A stretch of DNA of 64,000 bases from Myxococcales bacterium. GTDB lineage: Bacteria; Myxococcota_A; Bradymonadia; UBA7976; UBA1532. Shown here in pieces: positions 30,029 to 38,273 of the stretch. Numbering within the stretch: the stretch's first letter is position 1; every line of letters begins with the position of its first letter. The notes beneath the pieces were generated by a model, which saw nothing but the letters and a program-made list of their open reading frames with translations, did not search any database and was not told where the DNA came from. Where the stretch lies: the NCBI GenBank assembly GCA_020633555.1, contig JACKDL010000017.1:86525-150524 (forward strand), written 5' to 3'. Made by a program: the position numbers and the translations under genes.

Positions 30029-31399
30029 CTACCGGCAGGGCGCCATGGTGCTGAACTGCACCCGCACGTCCTCGGAGTAGCCCGCCGCGGGCGGGCTGGG
30101 ATCGCGCACGAAGAACAGGCCCGCCCGGCTGATGGTCCCCGCGACGGTGGCGTTGCCCATGGGCGCCCCGTCCTCGGGCGCCAGCCGCACCGGCGCGGAC
30201 GCGTTGCCCGCCGGGGTCACCCGGCTCAGCCCGATGGTCTGCTTGTCGCCGGCGTTGTCTTGCCAGGCCACCGCGAAGAAGTTCGGATCCAGCCAGGCCA
30301 CGTCGGTGACCAGCCCGAAGCCCTCGGGCCCCGTCAGATCCACCTCGTCGAGCGGATCGCCGTTCAGGTCGAACAGGGTCACCCGCATGGTCAGCTCGCC
30401 GAGCTGATCCACGGTGCTCCAGCCGATGCCGTAGGCGCCGGCCCCGTAGGCCAGGTGCACCTGGCCCTGGGCCCCCGCCTCGGGGATGCGCCGGGGCTCG
30501 CCGATGGGGGTGGCCCGCTCGCTGATGAGGGTGAAGGCGATGTCCAGGGGGCGCGCCGAGTCGCGGTCCATCCACACCACGCCGAAGGCGCCGTCGCCGA
30601 AGGCGACGTCGGGCGACAGCACGCCGGTCTCGGTGAGCGTCACCGCCGGGCCCTCGGGCTGGCCCTGCTCGTCCAGCGGTCGGGCGAAGAGGCCATCCGC
30701 GCCCGCCTGGCGTTGCCCGCGACTGTAGACCACCACGCCGGTGGCACCGGGCGCGTAGGCCAGCGCCAGGTGCGTGGCGTCGAAGGTGGTGTTGAGCTGG
30801 GCCGGCTCGCCGCTGGCGGTGCCGTCGGGCTCCACGAGCTGGATCTGGATCCCGCCGAAGCCCACGCCGCCGATGCGGGCCGACACGATGGCGGTGGCGA
30901 AGCGGGTGCCCGTCCACGCCACGGCGTGGGGGGCCACCTTGGTCTGGCCGAGCAGCAGGGGCGCGCCCTGGGCCTGCCCGTTGCCGTCGAAGCGCTGGAA
31001 GTAGACGTGGCGCAGATCGGGCTCGGTGGCGCTGCCGGCGTGGGCCTGCCAGGTCACGCCCCACTCGCTGCCCGTCCAGACGGCGCGGGGCGAGAAGCCC
31101 GCCTCGCCCAGCGCGGGGCGCGGCGCGGTCTGAAGGCCATAGCCGACCATCGGGTCGCACGCAGGAGCCTCGCCGCCCCCCATGCCCCCTTCGCCCCCGG
31201 CACCCCCCATGCCGCCCACGCCACCGCCCATGCCGCCCTCGCCGCCGCCCACGCCGCCGGCGCCGCTGTCGATGAGGCCGCCTGCGTCGCTGCCGCCGAC
31301 GGCGGCATCTGCGGGCGTGGTCGCCGGCTCGTCGTCGCAGCCCGCCAGGGCCGCCAGGGTCACGAGCAGAGCGGTGGCGATGGTGGTGCGCAGGCGCAT
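30029..31399 (-). CDS. Propeller-like lipoprotein with Gly-Met-Gly linker
   Basis: The ATG at 31399 begins a lipoprotein signal with lipobox LAGC. Residues ~45-90 are a low-complexity linker made of GGMGGG/GGEGG/GGAGG units, common in secreted myxobacterial proteins. The rest (about 100-456) consists of repeats built on a V-A-W/Y...F-x-V-x-W pattern (for example AVAWTGTRFATAI, DVAFGDGAFGVVW, HLAYGAGAYGIGW), best read as a beta-propeller or integrin-like surface domain. The substrate is unknown. It is a monocistronic gene facing the MBL gene tail to tail. Confidence 0.8.
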   Translation of the reverse strand: MRLRTTIATALLVTLAALAGCDDEPATTPADAAVGGSDAGGLIDSGAGGVGGGEGGMGGGVGGMGGAGGEGGMGGGEAPACDPMVGYGLQTAPRPALGEAGFSPRAVWTGSEWGVTWQAHAGSATEPDLRHVYFQRFDGNGQAQGAPLLLGQTKVAPHAVAWTGTRFATAIVSARIGGVGFGGIQIQLVEPDGTASGEPAQLNTTFDATHLALAYAPGATGVVVYSRGQRQAGADGLFARPLDEQGQPEGPAVTLTETGVLSPDVAFGDGAFGVVWMDRDSARPLDIAFTLISERATPIGEPRRIPEAGAQGQVHLAYGAGAYGIGWSTVDQLGELTMRVTLFDLNGDPLDEVDLTGPEGFGLVTDVAWLDPNFFAVAWQDNAGDKQTIGLSRVTPAGNASAPVRLAPEDGAPMGNATVAGTISRAGLFFVRDPSPPAAGYSEDVRVQFSTMAPCR

Positions 31400-31454
31400 G
31401 GTGCAGAACCCCCCGGTGGAAGCGGGCCTCGTTACCATGGGGCGTCCCGACCGC

Positions 31455-31832
31455 TCAAGCGGACCGCGCCGCCACCCGGGCTGCCAACAGCTCGGCCACC
31501 TCGGGTGCCTGCTCGGCCAGCAGCTCCAGCTCGAAGGCCGTGAGGTAGGCGGTGCGGCGGCCGTTCAGCCGCGGGAAGTCGATGCGCAGGGCGTAGCGGC
31601 CGCTGGCGCCGGCCTCGTCCAGGGCGGCGGGTGTCACCTCGACCTGCTCCGGGTGGGCCTGCACGTCGGCCGCCACCGAGGCCAGGAAGCGGTGCAGGTC
31701 GCGGGCGCGCCGCACCTCGGGCCGACGGTAGAGATCGTAGTGGCGGTTGCGGGACACGGGCCGGCCCGCCCGCAGCGCGCGGAGCACAGCCCAGGTGGTG
31801 GGGTGGAGGGCCGGCGGATCCCCCTCGCTCAC
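31455..31832 (-). CDS. Hypothetical protein, last gene of a coupled four-gene operon
   Basis: This 125-residue protein begins at a GTG (31832) overlapping the stop of the thioredoxin-like gene as GTGA, which sets the start. I recognise no family. It is Arg/Ala/Leu-rich, apparently helical, with the central segment RNRHYDLYRRPEVRRARDLHRFL and the pattern LRIDFPRLNGRRTAYLTAFELELL near the end. It is soluble. Co-translation with the upstream three genes suggests a shared pathway. Confidence 0.65.
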   Translation of the reverse strand: MSEGDPPALHPTTWAVLRALRAGRPVSRNRHYDLYRRPEVRRARDLHRFLASVAADVQAHPEQVEVTPAALDEAGASGRYALRIDFPRLNGRRTAYLTAFELELLAEQAPEVAELLAARVAARSA

Positions 31833-32635
31833 GAGGGATCTTCCAGCCGCAGCCCCAGCTTGCCCAGGTGGTAGTCCAGCGGGAAGTAGGTGCCCTCGAT
31901 GGCCTTGCGCACCCGCCCCAGGGGGTCGATGACGAACCAGGTGGGCACGGTCTGAAGGTCCCGCGCCGAGCGGATGTAGTCGCTGGGATCGAGCCAGGTG
32001 GCCGTGGGCACCGTGGCCGCGAAGGCCTCGAGCTGGGCGCGCTCGTCGTGGCCCACCACCGCCACGAGCTGCACGTTGGTGCCCGCCAGCAGGGTGTCGA
32101 GCCGCTCCAGGGTGTTCAGGCTGCGCTCGCTGGAGGGGTCCCAGGGCGTCAGGTAGGCCACCACGCAGGTGCGGCCCGCGGCGCACGGGGTCTCGCGGGC
32201 CAGGGCACGTTCGCCGAACGGTTCCAGCCCGGCCATGGGCAGCGGGCGGGGGTGAAAGGTCCACCAGGCCCCGCCCACACCCGCGGCCAGCGCGAGCACC
32301 GCCGCCCAGAACCAGCGACCGCGGCGGGCCGCCTGCGCCTTTGCGGCCGGGCCCGCCGCGAAGCGGGCGTCGCGCAGCGCGCGGGGCGAGGCCGGCCGGG
32401 CGTTCGCCTCGGCGTCGAGGGCCCCCAGGCCCATGAAGGACTGCGTGGTCTTCGTGTCGGCCGGTGGGTCGGAAGCGGGGCGCCCGGGGGGCGGTGTGCT
32501 GGCGGGCTTCCCGCGGCGGGCCTCGGCCATGGCCGGCCGCGGATCGGGCTGCCGGCCGCCACAGAACGGGCACACGGCGACGGCCAGGGGGACCCGGGCC
32601 TCGCAGTGCACGCAGGCTTTGTGCTTCGTCGTCAC
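31829..32635 (-). CDS. Membrane thioredoxin-fold protein with zinc ribbon, redox Cys lost
   Basis: The N-terminus has a zinc-ribbon pair, CVHC (8-11) and CPFC (22-25), followed by a Pro/Ala-rich linker, one transmembrane segment (about 105-125) and a C-terminal domain of the TlpA/thioredoxin type. The usual WCxPC active site reads PWDPSSERS, so both catalytic cysteines are missing, while the cis-Pro motif VPTWFVID is kept. A pair of cysteines (CAAGRTC) sits just before the first core strand and might form an alternative disulfide. The GTG start at 32635 overlaps the upstream stop. The domain order suggests a cytoplasmic zinc ribbon and an extracytoplasmic Trx fold with a binding or chaperone role rather than dithiol oxidoreduction. 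Confidence 0.75.
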   Translation of the reverse strand: MTTKHKACVHCEARVPLAVAVCPFCGGRQPDPRPAMAEARRGKPASTPPPGRPASDPPADTKTTQSFMGLGALDAEANARPASPRALRDARFAAGPAAKAQAARRGRWFWAAVLALAAGVGGAWWTFHPRPLPMAGLEPFGERALARETPCAAGRTCVVAYLTPWDPSSERSLNTLERLDTLLAGTNVQLVAVVGHDERAQLEAFAATVPTATWLDPSDYIRSARDLQTVPTWFVIDPLGRVRKAIEGTYFPLDYHLGKLGLRLEDPS

Positions 32636-33504
32636 GGCAGCAGCCTACCACCACTCGGCGCCGGAAGGATCCGTGGACGACAGGTGCGCCGCGCCTCGGC
32701 CCGGGCCCGCCGCCAGGCGGGCAGCTCGAAGTACTGCGCCACCCGCTGATCCAGGGGGTAGAGCTGCTCGCGGGGGGCCCACAGCAGGGGGGCGTCGTCG
32801 GCGCCGGCGTCCACCACGCGGCCCTCCTCGAGCGCCCACGACACCTCGGCCAGCGTGTGGGGCTTCAGCAGGTCGGCCAGCGCCTCGAAGCGACCCTGGA
32901 ACACCGGATCGATGAAGCGTGGCCCCTGCTGGTAGAACACCGCGTTGTGGAACCGCTCGGGCACCTCCACCAGGCCGTGCAGCCCCAGTCGGCGAGCGGC
33001 CAGCACCAGGGTGATGAACACCTCGGCCCCCAGCCCGCTGCCGGGCACGTCCTGGCCGGGCAGCCGGGGCCGCTCGGGGCTGAACTCGGCCTTGGGATCG
33101 CTCAGGGCCAGCCACTCCACGTCCAGCAGCTCAGGCAGAAAGTCCCGTTGGAACGCGGCGATGCACGGATCGGTGGCGCCGCGGATGCGCCGCAGCTTGC
33201 ACTCGCAGGTCACCAGACCGTCGCTCACCACTTGCATGGTGTGGGCGAAGTCCTCGAGTTCGAAGCGCACCTCGAACTGGCTGTAGCCGCGGTGGCGCAT
33301 ACCGTCGAGGATGCCGTAGGCCTCGAACGCGGCCAGCACACCGGCCTCGGTATAGAAGCCCAGCAGCCGGTCGTCGGCCGCCGCCCCCAGGCCCGTCATG
33401 ACCTCGTGGAGCAGATCGTGATCCGCCGCGCCACTGAGCAGATCGGGGGGCAGCTTGCGCGCGATCCGCTGCATGCGTTCGCGCAGGGCCCGGTAGTCCT
33501 TCAC
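32632..33504 (-). CDS. Conserved hypothetical protein, 290 aa
   Basis: The GTG at 33504 overlaps the upstream stop as GTGA. The protein is soluble and looks like a well-folded alpha/beta domain, with segments such as GLVTCECKLRR, WLALSDPKAEFSPERPRLPGQ and VPERFHNAVFYQQG. The last two resemble a C-terminal region I associate loosely with GNAT-like bacterial proteins, but no acetyl-CoA loop is evident and I will not assign a function. It is the second of four coupled genes. Confidence 0.65.
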   Translation of the reverse strand: MKDYRALRERMQRIARKLPPDLLSGAADHDLLHEVMTGLGAAADDRLLGFYTEAGVLAAFEAYGILDGMRHRGYSQFEVRFELEDFAHTMQVVSDGLVTCECKLRRIRGATDPCIAAFQRDFLPELLDVEWLALSDPKAEFSPERPRLPGQDVPGSGLGAEVFITLVLAARRLGLHGLVEVPERFHNAVFYQQGPRFIDPVFQGRFEALADLLKPHTLAEVSWALEEGRVVDAGADDAPLLWAPREQLYPLDQRVAQYFELPAWRRARAEARRTCRPRILPAPSGGRLLP

Positions 33505-33890
33505 CGGCGGCCCTCGGGATCGGCCTCGCCCTCGACGTTGAGGCGGCGGGGGTTCTCGAGATCGGTGGGCTCGGTGTTGGTGACGGTGACCCCGACGCTG
33601 TTGGGCCCCTGGTTGGGGCCGATGCGCAGCGGGCCCACCTTCACCCGGCATTGGGCGGGCGCCATGCTGGGGTTCTCGGCCATCAGCGCCTTGCAGCGCA
33701 GCACGTCGGCCTGGTCTTCGTCGCGCAGGCGCTTGCCGGGCTTGCCTTGCTGCCCGGCGGTCGTTTGCTCTTCAGGAGGGACCTCCAGGGGCCCCGCCTG
33801 GCACCCGCCGTGGGCGCAGGGATCGGGCGACACCGGGGCGGCGCCGCAGCCCAGGGCCAGCAGGGGGAGCCAGAGGGCGAGGGTGCGCAT
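33501..33890 (-). CDS. Small lipoprotein heading the coupled operon
   Basis: A GGAGG ribosome binding site seven bases before ATG 33890 leads to a signal with lipobox LALGC. The mature ~115 residues contain four Cys after the lipid anchor (CAHGGC, LRCKAL, QCRV) and a C-terminal half, VKVGPLRIGPNQGPNSVGVTV, that looks like a small beta domain. No family is recognised. It is the first gene of an operon of four on the minus strand and shares the 122-bp divergent region with the ligase cassette. Confidence 0.7.
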   Translation of the reverse strand: MRTLALWLPLLALGCGAAPVSPDPCAHGGCQAGPLEVPPEEQTTAGQQGKPGKRLRDEDQADVLRCKALMAENPSMAPAQCRVKVGPLRIGPNQGPNSVGVTVTNTEPTDLENPRRLNVEGEADPEGRR

Positions 33891-34012
33891 GGGGACCTCC
33901 GTGGCCGATGGCGGAGTTATCGGTCAGGGGGACGCCCAGGCTGACGTGGGGGTTGCCAGGGCGGGTCCCGGGGCGCTTCCCTGTGGGCCGTCACGGCGCA
34001 GAGGGAGGCCCC

Positions 34013-34624
34013 ATGGCCCGGCAGATCGTGGTGGAGCGCGGCGGCGCCACCAGCGCGTTCGACTTCAAGAAGGTGGACCGCGCCCAGCTCTACGGGAAAC
34101 GGCGGCGGGTGCCCCTGGACCCCGACGGTGGAGAGTGCGCGCGGGCCGAGCTGACGGCGGACAGCGGCTTGCTCGTCCGGTCGGGCATGACCGCTCAGGG
34201 CTACTTCGACGCCAGCGGCTACTGGTACGCCCAGGGCGATCTGGTGGCCCTGGACCCCGAGGGCCAGGAGGCCCCGACCCACCCCAGCACCCTGGGCGAG
34301 GCCCAGCCCCTGGAAGCCGTGGGGGCCGAGGCGCTGCTGGACCTGAGGGTGCAGTCGGTCTACGCCCTGGACCCTGCGGAGGTGGATGAAGGCCTGGCCG
34401 CGGCGTTGGCGGCGGGTGAGGTGTTCGCCTTCGACTTCGTGTACCGCGCCGGCCCCAAGAAGGACCGCGGCCTGCTGGTGGCCAACGACACCGGCGTCTA
34501 CGCCCTCATCGGCCAGCCCACCACCCCCGAGTGGTGCGAGCTGGCGGTGGTGGCGCAGGACGACTGGTCGGCCGCCGACGACGGCGACGACTTCGATGAT
34601 GACCTCGACTTCGAGATGTTCTGA
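34013..34624 (+). CDS. Ligase-cassette protein A, unknown function
   Basis: The ATG at 34013 follows GGGAGG. The 203-residue soluble protein opens MARQIVVERGGATSAFDFKKVDRAQ... and has a distinctive conserved-looking core: LYGKRRRVPLD, LLVRSGMTAQGYFDASG, and a helical mid-section around AVGAEALLDLRVQ. It ends in a strongly acidic tail (DDGDDFDDDLDFEMF). No enzymatic motif is recognised. It is separated from the next gene by two bases, and that gene overlaps the ATP-dependent ligase gene, so the three form one transcriptional unit. A partner or regulatory role in nucleic acid repair is inferred from this context only. Confidence 0.75.
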   Translation: MARQIVVERGGATSAFDFKKVDRAQLYGKRRRVPLDPDGGECARAELTADSGLLVRSGMTAQGYFDASGYWYAQGDLVALDPEGQEAPTHPSTLGEAQPLEAVGAEALLDLRVQSVYALDPAEVDEGLAAALAAGEVFAFDFVYRAGPKKDRGLLVANDTGVYALIGQPTTPEWCELAVVAQDDWSAADDGDDFDDDLDFEMF

Positions 34625-34626
34625 CC

Positions 34627-35343
34627 ATGGCGATCCGCAAGATCCACGTGAGCAACGCCACCGGCCGTGACGCCACCGTGGCCTTTACCGGCCTGAAGTC
34701 CGCGCCCGGCACCCGGCCCGGCCTGCCCGGCCAGGCCATCGACTTCGTGCGTTACCTGGCGGCGGGCGAGGACGGCCTGCACGAGCGCCTGGCCGCCGCC
34801 CACGGCGAGGACTACGCCCAGGCCCTCGTCGACGGGGATCCCGAGGTGGATCTGGAGCTGGTGGGCCAGAAGCTGGAGCGCACCGACCGGATCTTCCTGT
34901 CGAGCACCGGCGACGTGCTCTACGCGCCGCCCGCCATGGTCGAGATCGTCACCGGGCCCGACGGCGAGGAGCGCGAGCGGCGCGCGCCGGTGGACACCGA
35001 GAGCAACGTCAACGAGGAGCGCCCGGTGCGCTGGACCGGGCGCAAGCTGCCCCGGGCCCAGGTGGTGCGTCGCTTCGCCATGGCCCGCACGGTGCAACTG
35101 CGCCACGTGGACGGCCTGACCTACGACTACCTGTTTGCCATGGCCCAGGAGCTGGCGGGTGAGGGGGCCATGGTGATGCTGGGCGCCGGCGACAAGGGCC
35201 GCGAGCCCCTGGTGTTCGCCACCAACGGCACGCCCTACCGCGGCTTCCTGGAGGGCCGGGTGGACGGCGCGAAGTACATGCTGCTGCTGCACCTGAGCAA
35301 CATGGAGCTCAAGCGGCCCGAGCAGGCCGGGGAGGCCGCCTGA
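34627..35343 (+). CDS. Ligase-cassette protein B, unknown function
   Basis: This 238-residue soluble protein starts two bases after the stop of the previous gene. It begins MAIRKIHVSNATGRDATVAF and contains a basic-to-polar middle and an ordered C-terminal part (RFAMARTVQLRHVDGLTYDYLFAMAQEL, LGAGDKGREPLVFATNGTPYRGFLEG). No catalytic motif is recognised. Its TGA overlaps the ATG of the ligase gene (TGATG), indicating translational coupling. Together with gene A it is likely dedicated to the ligase. Confidence 0.75.
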   Translation: MAIRKIHVSNATGRDATVAFTGLKSAPGTRPGLPGQAIDFVRYLAAGEDGLHERLAAAHGEDYAQALVDGDPEVDLELVGQKLERTDRIFLSSTGDVLYAPPAMVEIVTGPDGEERERRAPVDTESNVNEERPVRWTGRKLPRAQVVRRFAMARTVQLRHVDGLTYDYLFAMAQELAGEGAMVMLGAGDKGREPLVFATNGTPYRGFLEGRVDGAKYMLLLHLSNMELKRPEQAGEAA

Positions 35344-36821
35344 TGCCCGTCGACGCCATCGACACCCGCAGCGCCCGCCCCCTGGGCGCCGGCGGCCACA
35401 TGACCGGCCTGGGGGCCGTGCGCGACCCCGATCTGGCCCGGCGGTTCAAGACCTACAAGCGCGCCATCGCCAGCCGCTACCGCGCCCTGACCCCCGACGA
35501 GATCGCCCAGTACGCGCCCCCCGGGCCGCTGCTGGCCTCGCCGAAGGTGGACGGCGAGATGTGGTTCCTGGTGCTGGAGGGCGGCGACGCCTGGCTGGCC
35601 AACCCCGGCGGGCGGGTCATCTACGGCGCCGTGCCCGTGCTGGAAGAGGCCCGCAAGCTGCTGGGCCCCCGGGTGACCACCGAGGAGGACCGCACCATCA
35701 TCGCGGGCGAGCTCTTCGCCATCCGCAAGGGCGCGCGGCCCCGGCACGACGACCTGGCCAAGGCGCTGGGCGGCGAGGCGGCGGCCGAGACGGCGCGGGT
35801 GGGCTTCTTCGGCTTCGACCTGGTGTGGGGCGGCGATCGCGAGCGGGTGGGCCCCTTCGAGAGCTACGACGCCAAGCTCGAGGTGCTCACCGGCCTGTTC
35901 CAGGGCGGCAAGCGCTGCCAGGCGGTGCCCACCGATCGCATCGAGGGCCCGGCGGCCATCGAGGGCATGTACGCCCAGCTCGTCGAGAGCGGCAAGGCCG
36001 AGGGCCTGGTGCTGCGCACCCAGGACGCGCGCACCTACAAGCTGAAGCCCAGCTTCACCCTGGACGCGGTGGTCATCGGCTACACCGAGCGCACCGAGGA
36101 GCCCGGCCGGGTGCGCTCCATGGCCCTGGCGCTCATCCGCGAGGACGGCCAGTTCCACATCGTGGGCTCGTGCGGGAACATGCCGGGGCTCACCCGCGAG
36201 GCCATGTTCCAGCGCCTGGAGCCGCTGGGCTGCGAGAGCAGCTTCCGCTACGCCAGCCTGAGCGGCGCGCTGTACCGCTTCGTGCGGCCGGAGGTGGTCA
36301 TCGAGGTGAAGGTCACCGACGTGGTGGCCGACGAGCCCAGCGGCGAGCCCTTGCTGCGCATGGTGTGCGCCTACGATCCCGCGGCTCAGCACTGGAAGGC
36401 CGTGCGGCGCATGCCCGGCGTGAGCCTGCTGCACCCCGTGTTCGTGCGCGAGCGCAGCGACAAGCACGCCGACGCCATTGACGCCCGGATGGGGCAGGTG
36501 AGCGAGCGGGTGCTGGTGGAAGACCTGACCGCCAAGGTCGAGGCGGTGGATCTGCCGCCCAGCCAGGTGCTGCGGCGCGAGGTCTACACGAAGACCACCA
36601 AGGGCCAGATGGCGGTGCGCAAGCTGCTGGTTTGGCAGACGAACAAGGCCGAGGTGGATCCCCGCTACCCGGCCTTCGTGGTGCACTTCACCGACTACAG
36701 CGCGGGCCGCAAGGACCCCCTGAAGCGCACGGTGCGCCTGGCCCCCACTGCCGAGGCCGCCGAGGCCCTCGCCGAGGACTTGCTGCAGGCGAACATCAAG
36801 AAGGGCTGGACGCTGGCCTGA
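35343..36821 (+). CDS. ATP-dependent nucleic acid ligase with WGR-like C-terminus
   Basis: Nucleotidyltransferase motifs are present in order: motif I KVDGE with the predicted adenylated lysine K68, a GELFAI strand (122-127), FFGFDLVW (155-162), motif IV EGLVLR (220-225) and motif V YKLKP (232-236). An OB-like region follows (about 243-330). Ligases of this superfamily seal DNA or RNA nicks through enzyme-AMP and AppN intermediates. The protein lacks the LigD polymerase or nuclease domains and has an unusual extension (about 360-492). Its end, EAAEALAEDLLQANIKKGW, resembles the end of WGR domains found in PARP-like proteins. Whether DNA or RNA is the substrate cannot be told. It is the third gene of a tight three-gene cassette. 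Confidence 0.85.
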   Translation: MPVDAIDTRSARPLGAGGHMTGLGAVRDPDLARRFKTYKRAIASRYRALTPDEIAQYAPPGPLLASPKVDGEMWFLVLEGGDAWLANPGGRVIYGAVPVLEEARKLLGPRVTTEEDRTIIAGELFAIRKGARPRHDDLAKALGGEAAAETARVGFFGFDLVWGGDRERVGPFESYDAKLEVLTGLFQGGKRCQAVPTDRIEGPAAIEGMYAQLVESGKAEGLVLRTQDARTYKLKPSFTLDAVVIGYTERTEEPGRVRSMALALIREDGQFHIVGSCGNMPGLTREAMFQRLEPLGCESSFRYASLSGALYRFVRPEVVIEVKVTDVVADEPSGEPLLRMVCAYDPAAQHWKAVRRMPGVSLLHPVFVRERSDKHADAIDARMGQVSERVLVEDLTAKVEAVDLPPSQVLRREVYTKTTKGQMAVRKLLVWQTNKAEVDPRYPAFVVHFTDYSAGRKDPLKRTVRLAPTAEAAEALAEDLLQANIKKGWTLA

Positions 36822-36896
36822 GGCTCAGGGGCCGCCACCGGGTCGGACGCCGCGGTCGGCGCTGGCCCGGCGCGCTGCCGGCCCCCAGGCCTGGGA

Positions 36897-37115
36897 TCAG
36901 CGGGCGCGGTAGGTGATGCGGCCGCGGGTCAGGTCGTAGGGCGACAGCTCCACGGTGACCTTGTCGCCGGGCAGGATGCGGATGAAGTACTTGCGCATCT
37001 TGCCGCTGACGTGGGCGAGCACCTTGTGCCCGTTCTCCAGCTCCACCCGGAACATCGCGTTGGGCAGCGGCTCGATGACCGTGCCCTCGACCTGAATTCC
37101 CTCTTCCTTCGCCAC
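36897..37115 (-). CDS. infA: Translation initiation factor IF-1
   Basis: This 72-residue OB-fold protein matches IF-1 almost throughout: EGTVIEPLPNAMFRVELENG, AHVSGKMRK and LSPYDLTRGRITYRAR. IF-1 binds the 30S A site and assists IF-2 and IF-3 during initiation. The GTG at 37115 follows GGAGAG at a six-base spacing and gives exactly the family length; longer frames have no homology. Confidence 0.97.
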   Translation of the reverse strand: MAKEEGIQVEGTVIEPLPNAMFRVELENGHKVLAHVSGKMRKYFIRILPGDKVTVELSPYDLTRGRITYRAR

Positions 37116-37187
37116 GAAGCTCTCCGTTGCCGCGTCGCGGCATGATTCACAGGGGCGCGCCCCCAAGGGGCTCGCCAAGCGGCGCAC

Positions 37188-37215
37188 AGTCTAGTCAAAG
37201 GTGGGTCCGGCGCAA
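37188..37215 (-). promoter_or_regulatory. Possible sigma70-type promoter of infA
   Basis: On the minus strand TTGCGC (37210-37215) and TAGACT (37188-37193) are spaced by 16 bases, 73 bases upstream of the infA start. The match is moderate, and the position in the gap after trpS is reasonable. Confidence 0.35.
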
Positions 37216-37251
37216 GCCGTAGTGCCGCTTTCCTGCCGTTTGTCGGGGCCC

Positions 37252-38214
37252 TCAGCCCAGGCCGCACGCGGCGCGGGCGCGGCCGAGCACCTCGCGGGCC
37301 TTGGCGCGGGCCTTGGCGGCGCCGGCCTCCAGGATCTCGTCGAGCAGCTCGGGACGGCGCTCCAGCTCGGCCCGGCGCTCGTGGGCGGGGGCGAAGTGGG
37401 CCTTCATCTGCTCGAACAGGGCCAGCTTGGCGTGGCCGTAGCCGTAGTTGCCGCCGGCGTAGTTCGCCTTCATCTGCTCGATCTCGGCGGGGCTGGCGAA
37501 CAGGCTGTAGAGCTGGAAGACGTTGCAGGTCTCGTGGTTCTTGGGCTCCTCGAGGGGCGTGGAGTCCGTCTTCACCGACATGATGAGCTTCTTCAGGGCC
37601 TTGCCCTTCTCGAAGATGGGGATGGTGTTCCCGTAGCTCTTGCTCATCTTGTCGCCGTCGAGGCCGGGCACCGGCTCCGGGGTGCCCAGGATGAACTCGG
37701 GCAGCTTGAAGACCTCGCCGTAGACCGCATTGAAACTGCTGGCCATGTCGCGGGTCATCTCCAGGTGCTGCACCTGGTCCTTGCCCACGGGCACCACGTC
37801 GCTGTCGTAGGCCAGGATGTCGGCGGCCATGAGCACCGGGTAGGTGAACAGCGCCATGGTGGGGCTGATGCCCTTGGCCACCTTGTCCTTGTAGCTGTGG
37901 GCGCGCTCCAGCAGGCCCATGCCGGTGGTGGTCATCAGCAGCCAGGTCAGCTCGGTGACCTCGGGCACGTCGCTCTGCCGGAACAGCACCGCGCGCTCGG
38001 GGTCCAGCCCCAGCGACAGGTAGGTGAGCGCCACGTCGCGCACGTTGGCCTTCAGCACCTCGGGCTCCCGGGTGCTGGTGAGCGCGTGGTAGTCCGCGAT
38101 GAAGTAGAAGGCGTTGTCCTGGTGCTTCAGGTGGTTGCGGATGGCCCCGAAGTAGTTGCCCAGGTGCAGCAGCCCCGAAGGCTGGATCCCCGACAGGTAA
38201 CGCTTGCTCGCCAT
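37252..38214 (-). CDS. trpS: Tryptophanyl-tRNA synthetase
   Basis: The 320-residue protein shows class I aminoacyl-tRNA synthetase signatures: the HIGH-type motif HLGN in SGIQPSGLLHLGNYFGA (about 9-25), the KMSKS loop in GLDGDKMSKSYGN, and TrpRS-specific segments such as LLMTTTGMGLLERAHSYK and PVGKDQVQHLEMTRD. It charges tRNA-Trp. The start at 38214 follows AAGGAGG. It precedes infA on the same strand with 136 bp between. Confidence 0.97.
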   Translation of the reverse strand: MASKRYLSGIQPSGLLHLGNYFGAIRNHLKHQDNAFYFIADYHALTSTREPEVLKANVRDVALTYLSLGLDPERAVLFRQSDVPEVTELTWLLMTTTGMGLLERAHSYKDKVAKGISPTMALFTYPVLMAADILAYDSDVVPVGKDQVQHLEMTRDMASSFNAVYGEVFKLPEFILGTPEPVPGLDGDKMSKSYGNTIPIFEKGKALKKLIMSVKTDSTPLEEPKNHETCNVFQLYSLFASPAEIEQMKANYAGGNYGYGHAKLALFEQMKAHFAPAHERRAELERRPELLDEILEAGAAKARAKAREVLGRARAACGLG

Positions 38215-38273
38215 GGGCGGGCCTCCTTCCAAGTCGCGAAGGGGGGTTGTTTCGGCCGCGCGCGGGGGCGGTG

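Noticed and set aside
33908..34012. Upstream extension of ligase-cassette gene A
   Set aside because: No ribosome binding site and shadow-like residues; GGGAGG before ATG 34013 and the family-like MARQIVVE start are preferred.
36867..36895. Hairpins CCGGC/GCCGG (36867-36881) and the CCCAGGCCTGGG palindrome (36884-36895) between the ligase and infA as a terminator
   Set aside because: The stems are short, there is no T-tract, and such motifs are frequent by chance at this GC content.
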